DNA of 64,000 bases from Azospirillum sp. TSO35-2 (GTDB taxonomy: Bacteria; Pseudomonadota; Alphaproteobacteria; Azospirillales; Azospirillaceae), in contig NZ_LGRA01000021.1 in the NCBI RefSeq assembly GCF_003116095.1, forward strand, positions 1,698,458 to 1,762,457. Direction: 5' to 3'. Shown in pieces: positions 33,611-40,837 of this stretch (position 1 is the first letter of the stretch; every line of letters starts with the position of its first letter). The notes below the pieces were generated by a model. The model was not told where the DNA came from and did no database searches. It saw only the letters and a list, made by a program, of their open reading frames with translations. The translations under genes were made by a program, and so were the position numbers.

Positions 33611-34294
33611 ATGACCGCAGCGGACGATGCCACGCCTTCGACAGCCCCCGGCCGGGGTCCCGACCAAGCCCTCGGCCGGGTCGTGCCCTGCGGCGCCCGG
33701 TTCCGCGATGCCGTGCTGGATCTGGCCGCCGCGCGCGGGGCTGGTGTGCCGGCCCTGACGACCGCCGCCTTGCTGCTGGCGCCGGAGGGAGCCCCCGACC
33801 CCGGCATCCGTGATGCCGGTGGCGAGGCGCTGCTGGAGGTGGGGAGCTGTGCCGCGTTCGGCACCGCATCCGACGTGGCGGTTCGCAAGGCGCTGGCCGC
33901 CGCGCTGGCGCTCGCCGATCCCGGTGCCCGCATCCTGCCGGCCGAGGATGTCCGCCGGCTGGAGGCGGCGGTGGAAACGCTGGGCTACCGCAACAAGACA
34001 CTGGCGCACGCGCTGCAACGCCTGTCGTTCCAGCCGCTGGACGGCCGGATCACCGAGGTGCGCGACGCCGCGCAGCTGTTCGGCTTCGTCAACGAATGGT
34101 GCTTCGACGAGGAGCAGGTGCGGCGCCGCTTCCGCGAACTGGCGCCGGTCTATCATCCCGACACCGGCATCGTCGCCTGCCGCGAACGGATGGGGCAGTT
34201 GCTCGACGCCCGCAACCTGCTGGTCCGTCACGTCCGCACCGTCTACAGCTCGGGCGACTGGGTGGCGCGGCGCGGCGGCGGGCCGTCGGCGTAA
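33611..34294 (+). CDS. Unknown protein with a degenerate C-terminal J-domain
   Basis: A 227-residue protein with no recognised N-terminal domain. Residues about 163-215 look like a compact DnaJ-type J-domain: FDEEQVRRRFRELAPVYHPDTG with HPD at 182-184, then ARNLLVRHVRTVYSS as the last helix. The helical spacing is shorter than a full 70-residue J-domain, so it is degenerate or truncated. If functional it would stimulate a DnaK-type chaperone. The ATG at 33611 lacks a strong ribosome binding site; a GTG fifteen bases earlier is an alternative. It ends 15 bases from the convergent pentapeptide gene. Confidence 0.7.
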   Translation: MTAADDATPSTAPGRGPDQALGRVVPCGARFRDAVLDLAAARGAGVPALTTAALLLAPEGAPDPGIRDAGGEALLEVGSCAAFGTASDVAVRKALAAALALADPGARILPAEDVRRLEAAVETLGYRNKTLAHALQRLSFQPLDGRITEVRDAAQLFGFVNEWCFDEEQVRRRFRELAPVYHPDTGIVACRERMGQLLDARNLLVRHVRTVYSSGDWVARRGGGPSA

Positions 34295-34309
34295 GGGAAG
34301 AAGGCCCGG

Positions 34310-35659
34310 TCAGGCCAGCCCGATCGCCTCTTCGGTGATCGCCTGGTCCAGGGTGGCGCCGGTCAGGATGGCGCCGCTGAGGTCGGCCCCGGTCAGGTCG
34401 GCCTCGCCGAGGTCGGCGCCGGACAGGTCGGCGCCCGCCAGATTGGCGCCGGACAGGTTGGCCTTGCGCAGGTCGGCCTTGCACAGCAGCGCCATGCCCA
34501 GCCGGGCGCGCTGCAGGTTTGCGCGCCAGACATGGCCGCTCATCGTCTGGATGTGGACCGGGCCGAGCTGGGCGCCGGTCAGGTTGGCCCCGGTCAGGGT
34601 GGCGCGCTCGAAATTCACCCCGCGCAGATCGGCGTTCGACAGGTCGGCCTTGCGCAGATCGGCCAGCGACAGGTCGGCGATCGCCATCGACACCCCGGTC
34701 AGCGTGGCGTCGCGCAGCGTGATGCATTGCAGGATGGCCGCCGACAGGTTGATGCCGTCCAGCTTGCGCCCGGACAGGTCCAGCGCCGACAGGTCGGCGC
34801 GCTTGCCGGCCTTGCCGCCGCTGTCGATCCAGGACAGGTGCTCCACCAGCAGGTCGCGCAGGTCGTCGTCCGGGTTGTCCAGCGTCTTGGCCAGCACCGC
34901 CGCCTGGACGTTGGGCGAGCGCAGTTGGGCGGCGTCGAGGATCGCGCCGATCAGGGTGGCGCCGCTGAAGTTGGTGCGGTTGATGGCGCAGCCGGTCATC
35001 ATCGCGCCCGACAGCTTGGCGCCCGACAGGTTCGCCTCCGTCAGGTCGGCGTCGGTCAGGTCGCAGCCGGTCAGGTTGGACCCGGTCAGGTTGGCGCGCA
35101 TGAACTTGGTGCCGCGCAGGATGGCGTCGGTCAGGTCGGTCTGCATGACGAAGGCGTTGGCGATCTTGGCCCGCGACAGGTCGGCGCCACGGATGGTCGC
35201 CGCCGTCAGTTCCGACGTCAGCACCGAGTCCTCGTACTGATGGGCGAACATCTCGCCGCTGGAGTCGTAATGCAGCAGTGTGCCGTCGCGCAGGTCGACC
35301 TCGACCAGCGTCGCCTCGCTCAGCACGGCGCCGCGCAGGCAGGCGCCGCGCAGGTCGGCGCGGCGCAGATCGGCCTTCTCCAGGTTGGCCAGCCGCAGGT
35401 CGGCGGCGTAGAGGTTGGCGTTGGACAGGTTGGCGGCGGTCAGCCGGGCGCTGAACAGCTTGGCACCCGACAGGTCGGCGTCCGACAGGTCGATGCCCGA
35501 CAGGTCGAGATGCGACAGGTCGCGCATCTTCAGGTTGGCGCGCACGCCGCCGGGCTGGCTTTTGCGGAAGGCCTGGTGCCGCAACAGGATCGCGTTGAGC
35601 TGACTTTGGGTCAGCTTGGTGCGCGGGCTGTTGGACCCGAAGCCCTGGGCGGACGACAT
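34310..35659 (-). CDS. Pentapeptide-repeat protein
   Basis: A 449-residue protein composed mainly of A(D/N)LxX repeats that form a right-handed quadrilateral beta-helix. Repeats run from about residue 48 to 250 and again from about 290 to 445. They are separated by a non-repeat segment (LDNPDDDLRDLLVEHLSWIDSGGKAGKRADL) that partly echoes the N-terminal region (LLRHQAFRKSQPGGVRANL). No signal peptide or membrane helix is present. The function is unknown; some relatives mimic DNA and bind gyrase, but that needs a shape and charge match not judged here. ATG 35659 has AGAAGG ten bases upstream. Confidence 0.9.
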   Translation of the reverse strand: MSSAQGFGSNSPRTKLTQSQLNAILLRHQAFRKSQPGGVRANLKMRDLSHLDLSGIDLSDADLSGAKLFSARLTAANLSNANLYAADLRLANLEKADLRRADLRGACLRGAVLSEATLVEVDLRDGTLLHYDSSGEMFAHQYEDSVLTSELTAATIRGADLSRAKIANAFVMQTDLTDAILRGTKFMRANLTGSNLTGCDLTDADLTEANLSGAKLSGAMMTGCAINRTNFSGATLIGAILDAAQLRSPNVQAAVLAKTLDNPDDDLRDLLVEHLSWIDSGGKAGKRADLSALDLSGRKLDGINLSAAILQCITLRDATLTGVSMAIADLSLADLRKADLSNADLRGVNFERATLTGANLTGAQLGPVHIQTMSGHVWRANLQRARLGMALLCKADLRKANLSGANLAGADLSGADLGEADLTGADLSGAILTGATLDQAITEEAIGLA

Positions 35660-35810
35660 CGCCGGTGAACCTTCTTGATGTGGTTGCTCATCATCGACGC
35701 AAGTCGCCAAAGAATCGTTAAGCATCGATTCCCTTGTAATAAATCTCGGACCGATAACCGCGGGCGGACAAGAACGACCTTCGGCCGAAGCCGGGCGGCC
35801 GACGGGGAGG

Positions 35811-35839
35811 TTGACAGGCCCCGGCGGTTTCCCTATGGT
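35811..35839 (+). promoter_or_regulatory. Sigma70 promoter of the ffh-rpsP-rimM-trmD-rplS operon
   Basis: TTGACA at 35811-35816, a 17-base spacer and TATGGT at 35834-35839. Both hexamers and the spacing are identical to the rpmJ promoter. A start near 35846 leaves a leader of about 160 bases, containing an imperfect hairpin at 35902-35930 (CGCCAGT pairing with ACTGGCG). Confidence 0.8.
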
Positions 35840-36006
35840 CCGCCGACCTGTCTTCCGCCAAGCCGATAGACCGGGTACCCCGGCCCCGCGCCGGGTATCT
35901 CCGCCAGTCCGCGAGAATCGCGCACTGGCGCTTTCGTGCTTGTGCGGGTGGCGGACCTGAATCCCCGGACCTGGTGCCGGACCCGAAACCAAGGATCGAC
36001 GATCGC

Positions 36007-37392
36007 ATGTTCGAAGGCCTGACCGGACGCCTGGGCGACATCTTCGACAAGCTGCGCCGCCGTGGCGCGCTGAGCGAAGAGGACGTCTCCGCCGCCTTGC
36101 GCGAAGTGCGCATCGCGCTGCTGGAGGCCGACGTCGCCCTGCCGGTGGTCAAGCAGTTCGTCACCCAGGTGAAGGAACGCGCCGTCGGGCAGGAGGTGCT
36201 GAAGTCGGTCACCCCCGGCCAGCAGGTCATCAAGATCGTCCACGACAACCTCGTGGAGATGCTGGGCGAAGGGTCCGACATCAACCTGAACGCCGCCGCC
36301 CCGGTGCCGATCCTGATGGTCGGCCTGCAGGGCTCGGGCAAGACCACCAGCACCGCCAAGATCGCGCTGCGGCTGAAGACGCGGGACCGCAAGAAGGTCC
36401 TGATGGCCTCGCTGGACGTCCGCCGTCCGGCCGCGCAGGAACAGCTGAAGGTGCTGGGCGAGCAGACCGGCGTCGCCACGCTGCCGATCGTCCCGGGCCA
36501 GGACCCGGTCGCCATCGCCCGCCGTGCCATGGAGACCGGCCGTCTCGAAGGCTACGACGTGGTGATGCTCGACACCGCCGGCCGCCTCGCCATCGACGAG
36601 GAGCTGATGGCGGAGGTCGCGGCGGTCCGCGACGCGACCCGGCCGGCGGAAACGCTGCTGGTCGCCGACGCGATGACCGGTCAGGACGCCGTCACCGTCG
36701 CCACCAACTTCAACGACAAGGTCGGCATCACCGGCATCGTGCTGACCCGCGTCGACGGCGATGCCCGTGGCGGCGCCGCCCTGTCGATGCGCCAGATCAC
36801 CGGCAAGCCGATCAAGCTGCTGGGCGTCGGCGAGAAGATCGACGCGCTGGAGCCGTTCCACCCCGACCGCATCGCCGGCCGCATCCTCGGCATGGGCGAC
36901 GTGGTGTCGCTGGTGGAAAAGGCCGTCGAGACCATCGACAAGGACGAGGCTGAAAAGCTCGCCCGCAAGATGGAGAAGGGCCAGGGCTTCGACCTTGACG
37001 ACATGGCGATGCAGCTGAAGCAGCTCCGCAAGATGGGCGGCATGTCCGGCCTGATGGGGATGCTGCCGGGCATCGGCAAGATCAAGGACCAGATGAAGGA
37101 CGCCAACATCGACGACGGAATGATCAAGCGCCAGGAGGCGATCATCTCCTCGATGACCAAGGCGGAGCGCAAGAACCCCGACATCATCAAGGCATCGCGC
37201 CGCAAGCGCATCGCCGCCGGCTCCGGCACCTCGGTGCAGGAGGTCAACAAGCTGCTGAAGCAGTTCGAGACGATGCGCGGCATGATGAAGCAGGTGCAGA
37301 AGCTGGGGAAGAAGGGGATGCTGCGCGGCGGCCTCGGCAACCTGCTGCCCAAGGGCTTGGGCGGCTTTGGCGGCAAGGGGCCCTTCGGATGA
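36007..37392 (+). CDS. ffh: Signal recognition particle protein Ffh
   Basis: A 461-residue SRP54-type GTPase. The N-domain helices (residues 1-90) precede the GTPase with P-loop GLQGSGKTT at 106-114, DVRRPAA (usually DTYRPAA), DTAGRLAID and TRVDGDARGG. The C-terminal M-domain is methionine-rich (KQLRKMGGMSGLMGMLPGIG, KQFETMRGMMKQ) and binds 4.5S RNA and signal peptides. It ends in a glycine-rich tail. ATG 36007 follows AAGGA. It targets inner-membrane proteins co-translationally to FtsY and SecYEG. It leads the ribosomal operon, as in many alphaproteobacteria. Confidence 0.96.
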   Translation: MFEGLTGRLGDIFDKLRRRGALSEEDVSAALREVRIALLEADVALPVVKQFVTQVKERAVGQEVLKSVTPGQQVIKIVHDNLVEMLGEGSDINLNAAAPVPILMVGLQGSGKTTSTAKIALRLKTRDRKKVLMASLDVRRPAAQEQLKVLGEQTGVATLPIVPGQDPVAIARRAMETGRLEGYDVVMLDTAGRLAIDEELMAEVAAVRDATRPAETLLVADAMTGQDAVTVATNFNDKVGITGIVLTRVDGDARGGAALSMRQITGKPIKLLGVGEKIDALEPFHPDRIAGRILGMGDVVSLVEKAVETIDKDEAEKLARKMEKGQGFDLDDMAMQLKQLRKMGGMSGLMGMLPGIGKIKDQMKDANIDDGMIKRQEAIISSMTKAERKNPDIIKASRRKRIAAGSGTSVQEVNKLLKQFETMRGMMKQVQKLGKKGMLRGGLGNLLPKGLGGFGGKGPFG

Positions 37393-37537
37393 CCGTCCCC
37401 CGGCATTCCCACGCCAACACCCATTCCGGACTTGCCGCCGACCCGGGCTGAACACCGGGTCGGGGCGGTCCAGCCTCTCCCGCCTGAACGGCGGATCACC
37501 TCCAATCGTTTGACTTAAGCAGAGAAAGTTTCGACCA

Positions 37538-37894
37538 ATGGCTCTCAAGATTCGTCTGGCTCGCGGTGGTGCGAAGAAGCGTCCGTTCTACTCGATCGTC
37601 GTCGCGGATGCCCGCAGCCCGCGTGACGGCCGCTTCATCGAGAAGATCGGCACCTACAACCCGATGCTGCCGCGCGAGCACGAGCAGCGCATCATCCTCG
37701 ACGCCGAGCGCGCCAAGCATTGGCTGTCGGTCGGCGCCCAGCCGACGGACCGCGTCGTGCTGTTCCTGGCGAACGCCGGCCTGGTCGAGAAGCCGGCCTA
37801 CCGCGAGACGCCGAAGCAGTCGGCTCCGAAGGCCAAGGCGCAGGAGCGTCTGAAGGCCGAGGCCGCCGCTGCCGCCGCCGCGGCCGAAGGCTGA
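37538..37894 (+). CDS. rpsP: 30S ribosomal protein S16
   Basis: A 118-residue S16, recognised by MALKIRLARGGAKKRPFYSIVVADAR and the R-D-GRFIEKIGTYNP block. The C-terminal tail (KAKAQERLKAEAAAAAAAAEG) is an alanine-rich extension beyond the compact core of about 80 residues, usual in alphaproteobacteria. It binds 16S rRNA in the small subunit body. It is second in the ffh operon, 145 bases after ffh. Confidence 0.97.
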   Translation: MALKIRLARGGAKKRPFYSIVVADARSPRDGRFIEKIGTYNPMLPREHEQRIILDAERAKHWLSVGAQPTDRVVLFLANAGLVEKPAYRETPKQSAPKAKAQERLKAEAAAAAAAAEG

Positions 37895-37947
37895 GCCTGA
37901 CGGCTCGAACGGACGGGGCTTGAAACGACGTGCCGGGTAATCCTCCG

Positions 37948-38547
37948 ATGACCGCCAAGGTTGGTTCAGGCCCGATCCGCTCGGGCAGGGTCTGCGTCGG
38001 CCAGTTCGTCGGATCGCACGGCGTTCGCGGGTTGGTGAAGCTGCGCAGCTTCACCGCCGAACCCGCCGATGTCGCGGCCTACGGTCCACTGTCGGACGAC
38101 AGCGGCGCCCGCCGCTTCACGGTCGCTCTCCAGGGCATGGTCAAGGACAACTTCCTGGCCAAGGTCGAGGGGATCACGACCCGTGAACAGGCGCAGGCGC
38201 TGGCCGGTGTCCTGCTCCACGTCGACCGCGCCGCCCTGCCGGAGAACGAGGACGAGGACGAGTTCTACCACGCCGACCTGATCGGCCTGCGTGCGGAACT
38301 CGCCGACGGAACCCTCTACGGCACGGTGAAGGCGGTCTACGACTTCGGGGCCGGCGACGTGCTGGAGATCCGCATCGGGACGGGCGCGCTGGAGATGCTT
38401 CCCTTCTCCAAGGCCTGCGTGCCGGTGGTGGATGTCCGGGGCGGGCGGGTCGTCGTCGACCTGCCGGCGGTGATCGAAGCCCGCGAGGGCCAGCCGGACG
38501 CCGATGGCGACGGGGATGAGGACGACGGTGGGGAGGTGGGGCCGTGA
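37948..38547 (+). CDS. rimM: Ribosome maturation factor RimM
   Basis: A 199-residue RimM, needed for maturation of the 30S head and its 16S rRNA 3' domain. The N-terminal barrel starts VCVGQFVGSHGVRGLVKLRSFT and the C-terminal PRC-like domain holds FYHADLIGLRA and MLPFSKACVPVVD. The C-terminus is a strongly acidic tail (DADGDGDEDDGGE). The start is uncertain: ATG 37948 and GTG 37930 are both in frame and neither has a good ribosome binding site. The gene overlaps trmD by four bases. Confidence 0.93.
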   Translation: MTAKVGSGPIRSGRVCVGQFVGSHGVRGLVKLRSFTAEPADVAAYGPLSDDSGARRFTVALQGMVKDNFLAKVEGITTREQAQALAGVLLHVDRAALPENEDEDEFYHADLIGLRAELADGTLYGTVKAVYDFGAGDVLEIRIGTGALEMLPFSKACVPVVDVRGGRVVVDLPAVIEAREGQPDADGDGDEDDGGEVGP

Positions 38548-39353
38548 ATCACGGCGCCGACGGCCCCCGTGTCTGGACGGTCAAGGTTCTGACGCTGTTC
38601 CCGGAAATGTTTCCGGGGCCGCTTGGCCAGTCGCTGGCCGGCAAGGCGTTGGAAAATGGAGTCTGGGCGCTGGAATCGGTGGACATTCGCTCGTTTGCGC
38701 GCGATAAACACCGCTCCGTCGACGACACCCCCTTCGGCGGAGGGGCCGGCATGGTCATGCGCCCCGATGTGCTGGACGCGGCTTTGACCGCGACGGCGGG
38801 ACCTGTGGGGGCACCGGAACGCGGCCGGGCGATTTATCTGTCGCCTCGCGGACGGGTGCTGAACCAGGAACTGGTCAAGGAGCTGGCCGCCACCCCGGTG
38901 GTGACGCTGCTCTGCGGCCGGTACGAAGGGGTGGACCAGCGGGTCCTCGATGCGCACGGCCTTGAAGAGGTCAGCCTCGGGGATTTCGTGCTGTCCGGCG
39001 GGGAACCCGCCGCTCTGTGCCTGATCGATGCCGTGGTGCGCTTGCTCCCCGGTGTCATGGGCAACACGGAGACGGCGGGCGAAGAGAGTTTCGAACGGGG
39101 GTTGCTCGAATACCCCCACTACACCCGGCCGGCGGTCTGGACCGACGGGCAGGGTGTGGAACGCGCGGTGCCGGAGGTTCTGCTGTCCGGTCACCACGGA
39201 AAGGTCAAAGCCTGGCGGCTGGCCGAGGCGGAGACGATCACGGCGGCCCGACGGCCGGACCTGTGGTCGCTCTACCAGGCAAGTCGTCCGGCAGCCACTG
39301 TTACGAACAAGGGTCGGCGGCAGGCTCGCCGGCGCGACCCGAAACCGGAGTGA
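38544..39353 (+). CDS. trmD: tRNA (guanine-N1)-methyltransferase TrmD
   Basis: A 269-residue SPOUT methyltransferase that makes m1G37 in tRNAs reading CNN codons, preventing +1 frameshifts. Seen are KVLTLFPEMFPG at the start, DDTPFGGGAGMVM, LLCGRYEGVDQRV and the SAM-knot region VSLGDFVLSGGEPAAL. The segment ESFERGLLEYPHYTRP is conserved. It starts at GTG 38544, sharing GTGA with rimM, behind a GGGAGG ribosome binding site. Part of the conserved rpsP-rimM-trmD-rplS order. Confidence 0.96.
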   Translation: MNHGADGPRVWTVKVLTLFPEMFPGPLGQSLAGKALENGVWALESVDIRSFARDKHRSVDDTPFGGGAGMVMRPDVLDAALTATAGPVGAPERGRAIYLSPRGRVLNQELVKELAATPVVTLLCGRYEGVDQRVLDAHGLEEVSLGDFVLSGGEPAALCLIDAVVRLLPGVMGNTETAGEESFERGLLEYPHYTRPAVWTDGQGVERAVPEVLLSGHHGKVKAWRLAEAETITAARRPDLWSLYQASRPAATVTNKGRRQARRRDPKPE

Positions 39354-39394
39354 CGGTCCGCCGCGAGGCGCACCGATTGAAAAGGGGTAGTGCT

Positions 39395-39793
39395 ATGAAC
39401 CTGTTGCAGCAGCTCGAGCAGGAGCAGATCGAGAAGGCCCTCGGTGGCAAGACGATCCCGGAATTCTCGCCGGGCGACACGGTCCGCGTGAACGTGAAGG
39501 TCGTCGAAGGCACGCGCGAGCGCGTCCAGGCCTATGAGGGCGTCGTGATCGCCCGCAAGAACGCCGCCGTGAACTCGTCTTTCACGGTCCGCAAGATCAG
39601 CTACGGCGAGGGCGTGGAGCGCGTGTTCCCGCTGTACTCCCCGCGCATCGACTCGATCGAGTTGGTCCGCCGCGGCGATGTCCGTCGCGCCAAGCTGTAC
39701 TATCTGCGCGATCTGCGCGGCAAGGCGGCTCGCATTTCCGAGCGCACCACCGGCCGCGGCATGGTCAACGGCCGCGTCAAGGCCGCCGAGTAA
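39395..39793 (+). CDS. rplS: 50S ribosomal protein L19
   Basis: A 132-residue L19 with the family blocks FSPGDTVRVNVKVVEGTRERVQAYEGVVIARK and GEGVERVFPLYSPRIDSIELVRRGDVRRAKLYYLRDLRGKAARI (in shortened view). It is about 17 residues longer than the E. coli protein at the C-terminus. It lies at the 30S-50S interface. It has a strong AAAGGGG ribosome binding site. A hairpin follows it before rpmH. Confidence 0.97.
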   Translation: MNLLQQLEQEQIEKALGGKTIPEFSPGDTVRVNVKVVEGTRERVQAYEGVVIARKNAAVNSSFTVRKISYGEGVERVFPLYSPRIDSIELVRRGDVRRAKLYYLRDLRGKAARISERTTGRGMVNGRVKAAE

Positions 39794-39830
39794 GCCGCAC
39801 TCCGGCTTCGGTTTCCAGGTTCGTAGATTC

Positions 39831-39856
39831 GACGCCCGGCCGTCAGGCTGGGCGTC
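39831..39856 (+). terminator. Terminator or attenuator between rplS and rpmH
   Basis: GACGCCC (39831-39837) pairs with GGGCGTC (39850-39856), with an inner GCC/GGC pairing, making about 11 bp. The following TTCG is a weak T-tract. It may end the ffh-rplS transcript in part. Confidence 0.45.
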
Positions 39857-39897
39857 TTCGTCCCGCAACACTCAGCAAAGCGTAAGGAGTAGGCGCC

Positions 39898-40032
39898 ATG
39901 AAGCGCACGTTCCAACCCAGCAAAATCGTGCGTAAGCGTCGCCACGGCTTCCGCCACCGCATGTCGACCGTCGGCGGCCGCAAGGTCATCGCCCGTCGCC
40001 GCGCCCGCGGCCGCAAGGTCCTGAGCGCCTGA
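39898..40032 (+). CDS. rpmH: 50S ribosomal protein L34
   Basis: A 44-residue highly basic L34 (MKRTFQPSKIVRKRRHGF). It has a perfect TAAGGAG ribosome binding site. It opens the conserved rpmH-rnpA-yidD-yidC order, which in many bacteria lies near oriC; here it follows the ffh operon. Confidence 0.97.
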   Translation: MKRTFQPSKIVRKRRHGFRHRMSTVGGRKVIARRRARGRKVLSA

Positions 40033-40039
40033 TCCCGCG

Positions 40040-40423
40040 ATGGCGCCGGGCCACACGGTCGGGCGCCTGATGCGGCGGCCGGAATTTCTGGCCGTGGCCG
40101 GAACGCGCCGCAAGCATGTGGCGCCCGGCCTGATCCTCCAGGTGCGCCGGCACGACGACAAGCAGCGGCCTGCCGATGGCGGGCCGCCGATCCGTCTTGG
40201 TTTGACGGCGAGCCGCAAGGTCGGCAACGCGGTGGTGCGCAATCGCGCCCGCCGCCGTTTGCGTGAGGCCGCGCGGCAGATTCTTCCCATCCACGCCGCA
40301 CCCGGCCATGATTTCGTGCTGGTCGCCCGCGGCGACACGGCCGAGAGGCCGTGGTCCGACCTGATCGGCGATCTGACCGCCGCGCTGAAACGTCTCGGCC
40401 TTTGGCGCGAGACGGAGGGGTAG
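40040..40423 (+). CDS. rnpA: Ribonuclease P protein component
   Basis: A 127-residue basic RNase P protein, which helps the catalytic RNA process tRNA 5' ends. Recognised by RLMRRPEFLAVAGTRRKH and the RNR-type motif RLGLTASRKVGNAVVRNRARRRLREA. It starts 7 bases after rpmH. The RNA partner gene (rnpB) is not in the window. Confidence 0.95.
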   Translation: MAPGHTVGRLMRRPEFLAVAGTRRKHVAPGLILQVRRHDDKQRPADGGPPIRLGLTASRKVGNAVVRNRARRRLREAARQILPIHAAPGHDFVLVARGDTAERPWSDLIGDLTAALKRLGLWRETEG

Positions 40424-40437
40424 GGGGCCGCGACGCC

Positions 40438-40782
40438 ATGTTCCGCATCGACGGACTCCGCATCGCCGGCCTCAGCCCGCTCGCGCATCTGCTCCGCGCG
40501 CTCGTCTATCTCTATCGCTGGACCTTGTCGCCCTTCGTGGGCTGGCACTGCCGGTTCCAGCCGACCTGCTCCCGCTACGCCATCGAATCGCTGGAAAAGC
40601 ACGGGGCCATCCGGGGGGGATGGCTGACGCTGCGCCGGCTCGGGCGTTGCCATCCCTGGGGCGGGTCCGGCTGGGATCCGGTGCCCGATCCGGCCGGCCG
40701 GCAGGGGGCGCATCCGCCCCATGACGGTGGCGCGCCGCAAAAAGGGCAGGCCGGTGTTGCCCAGCCCCACGAAAACCCGTAA
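40438..40782 (+). CDS. yidD: Membrane protein insertion efficiency factor YidD
   Basis: A 114-residue YidD. The core holds LVYLYRWTLSPFVGWHCRFQPTCSRYA and GRCHPWGGSGWDPVPDP, with the family's cysteines. It assists YidC in membrane protein insertion and is peripheral through an amphipathic N-terminal helix. The C-terminal 30 residues after PDPAGR are low-complexity. It overlaps no neighbour; yidC begins 55 bases later. Confidence 0.93.
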   Translation: MFRIDGLRIAGLSPLAHLLRALVYLYRWTLSPFVGWHCRFQPTCSRYAIESLEKHGAIRGGWLTLRRLGRCHPWGGSGWDPVPDPAGRQGAHPPHDGGAPQKGQAGVAQPHENP

Positions 40783-40837
40783 CAAGGCCGCGCACACGCC
40801 GCCCTTCTTCCAAAGGCCCCACGGCAACCGGGACGCC

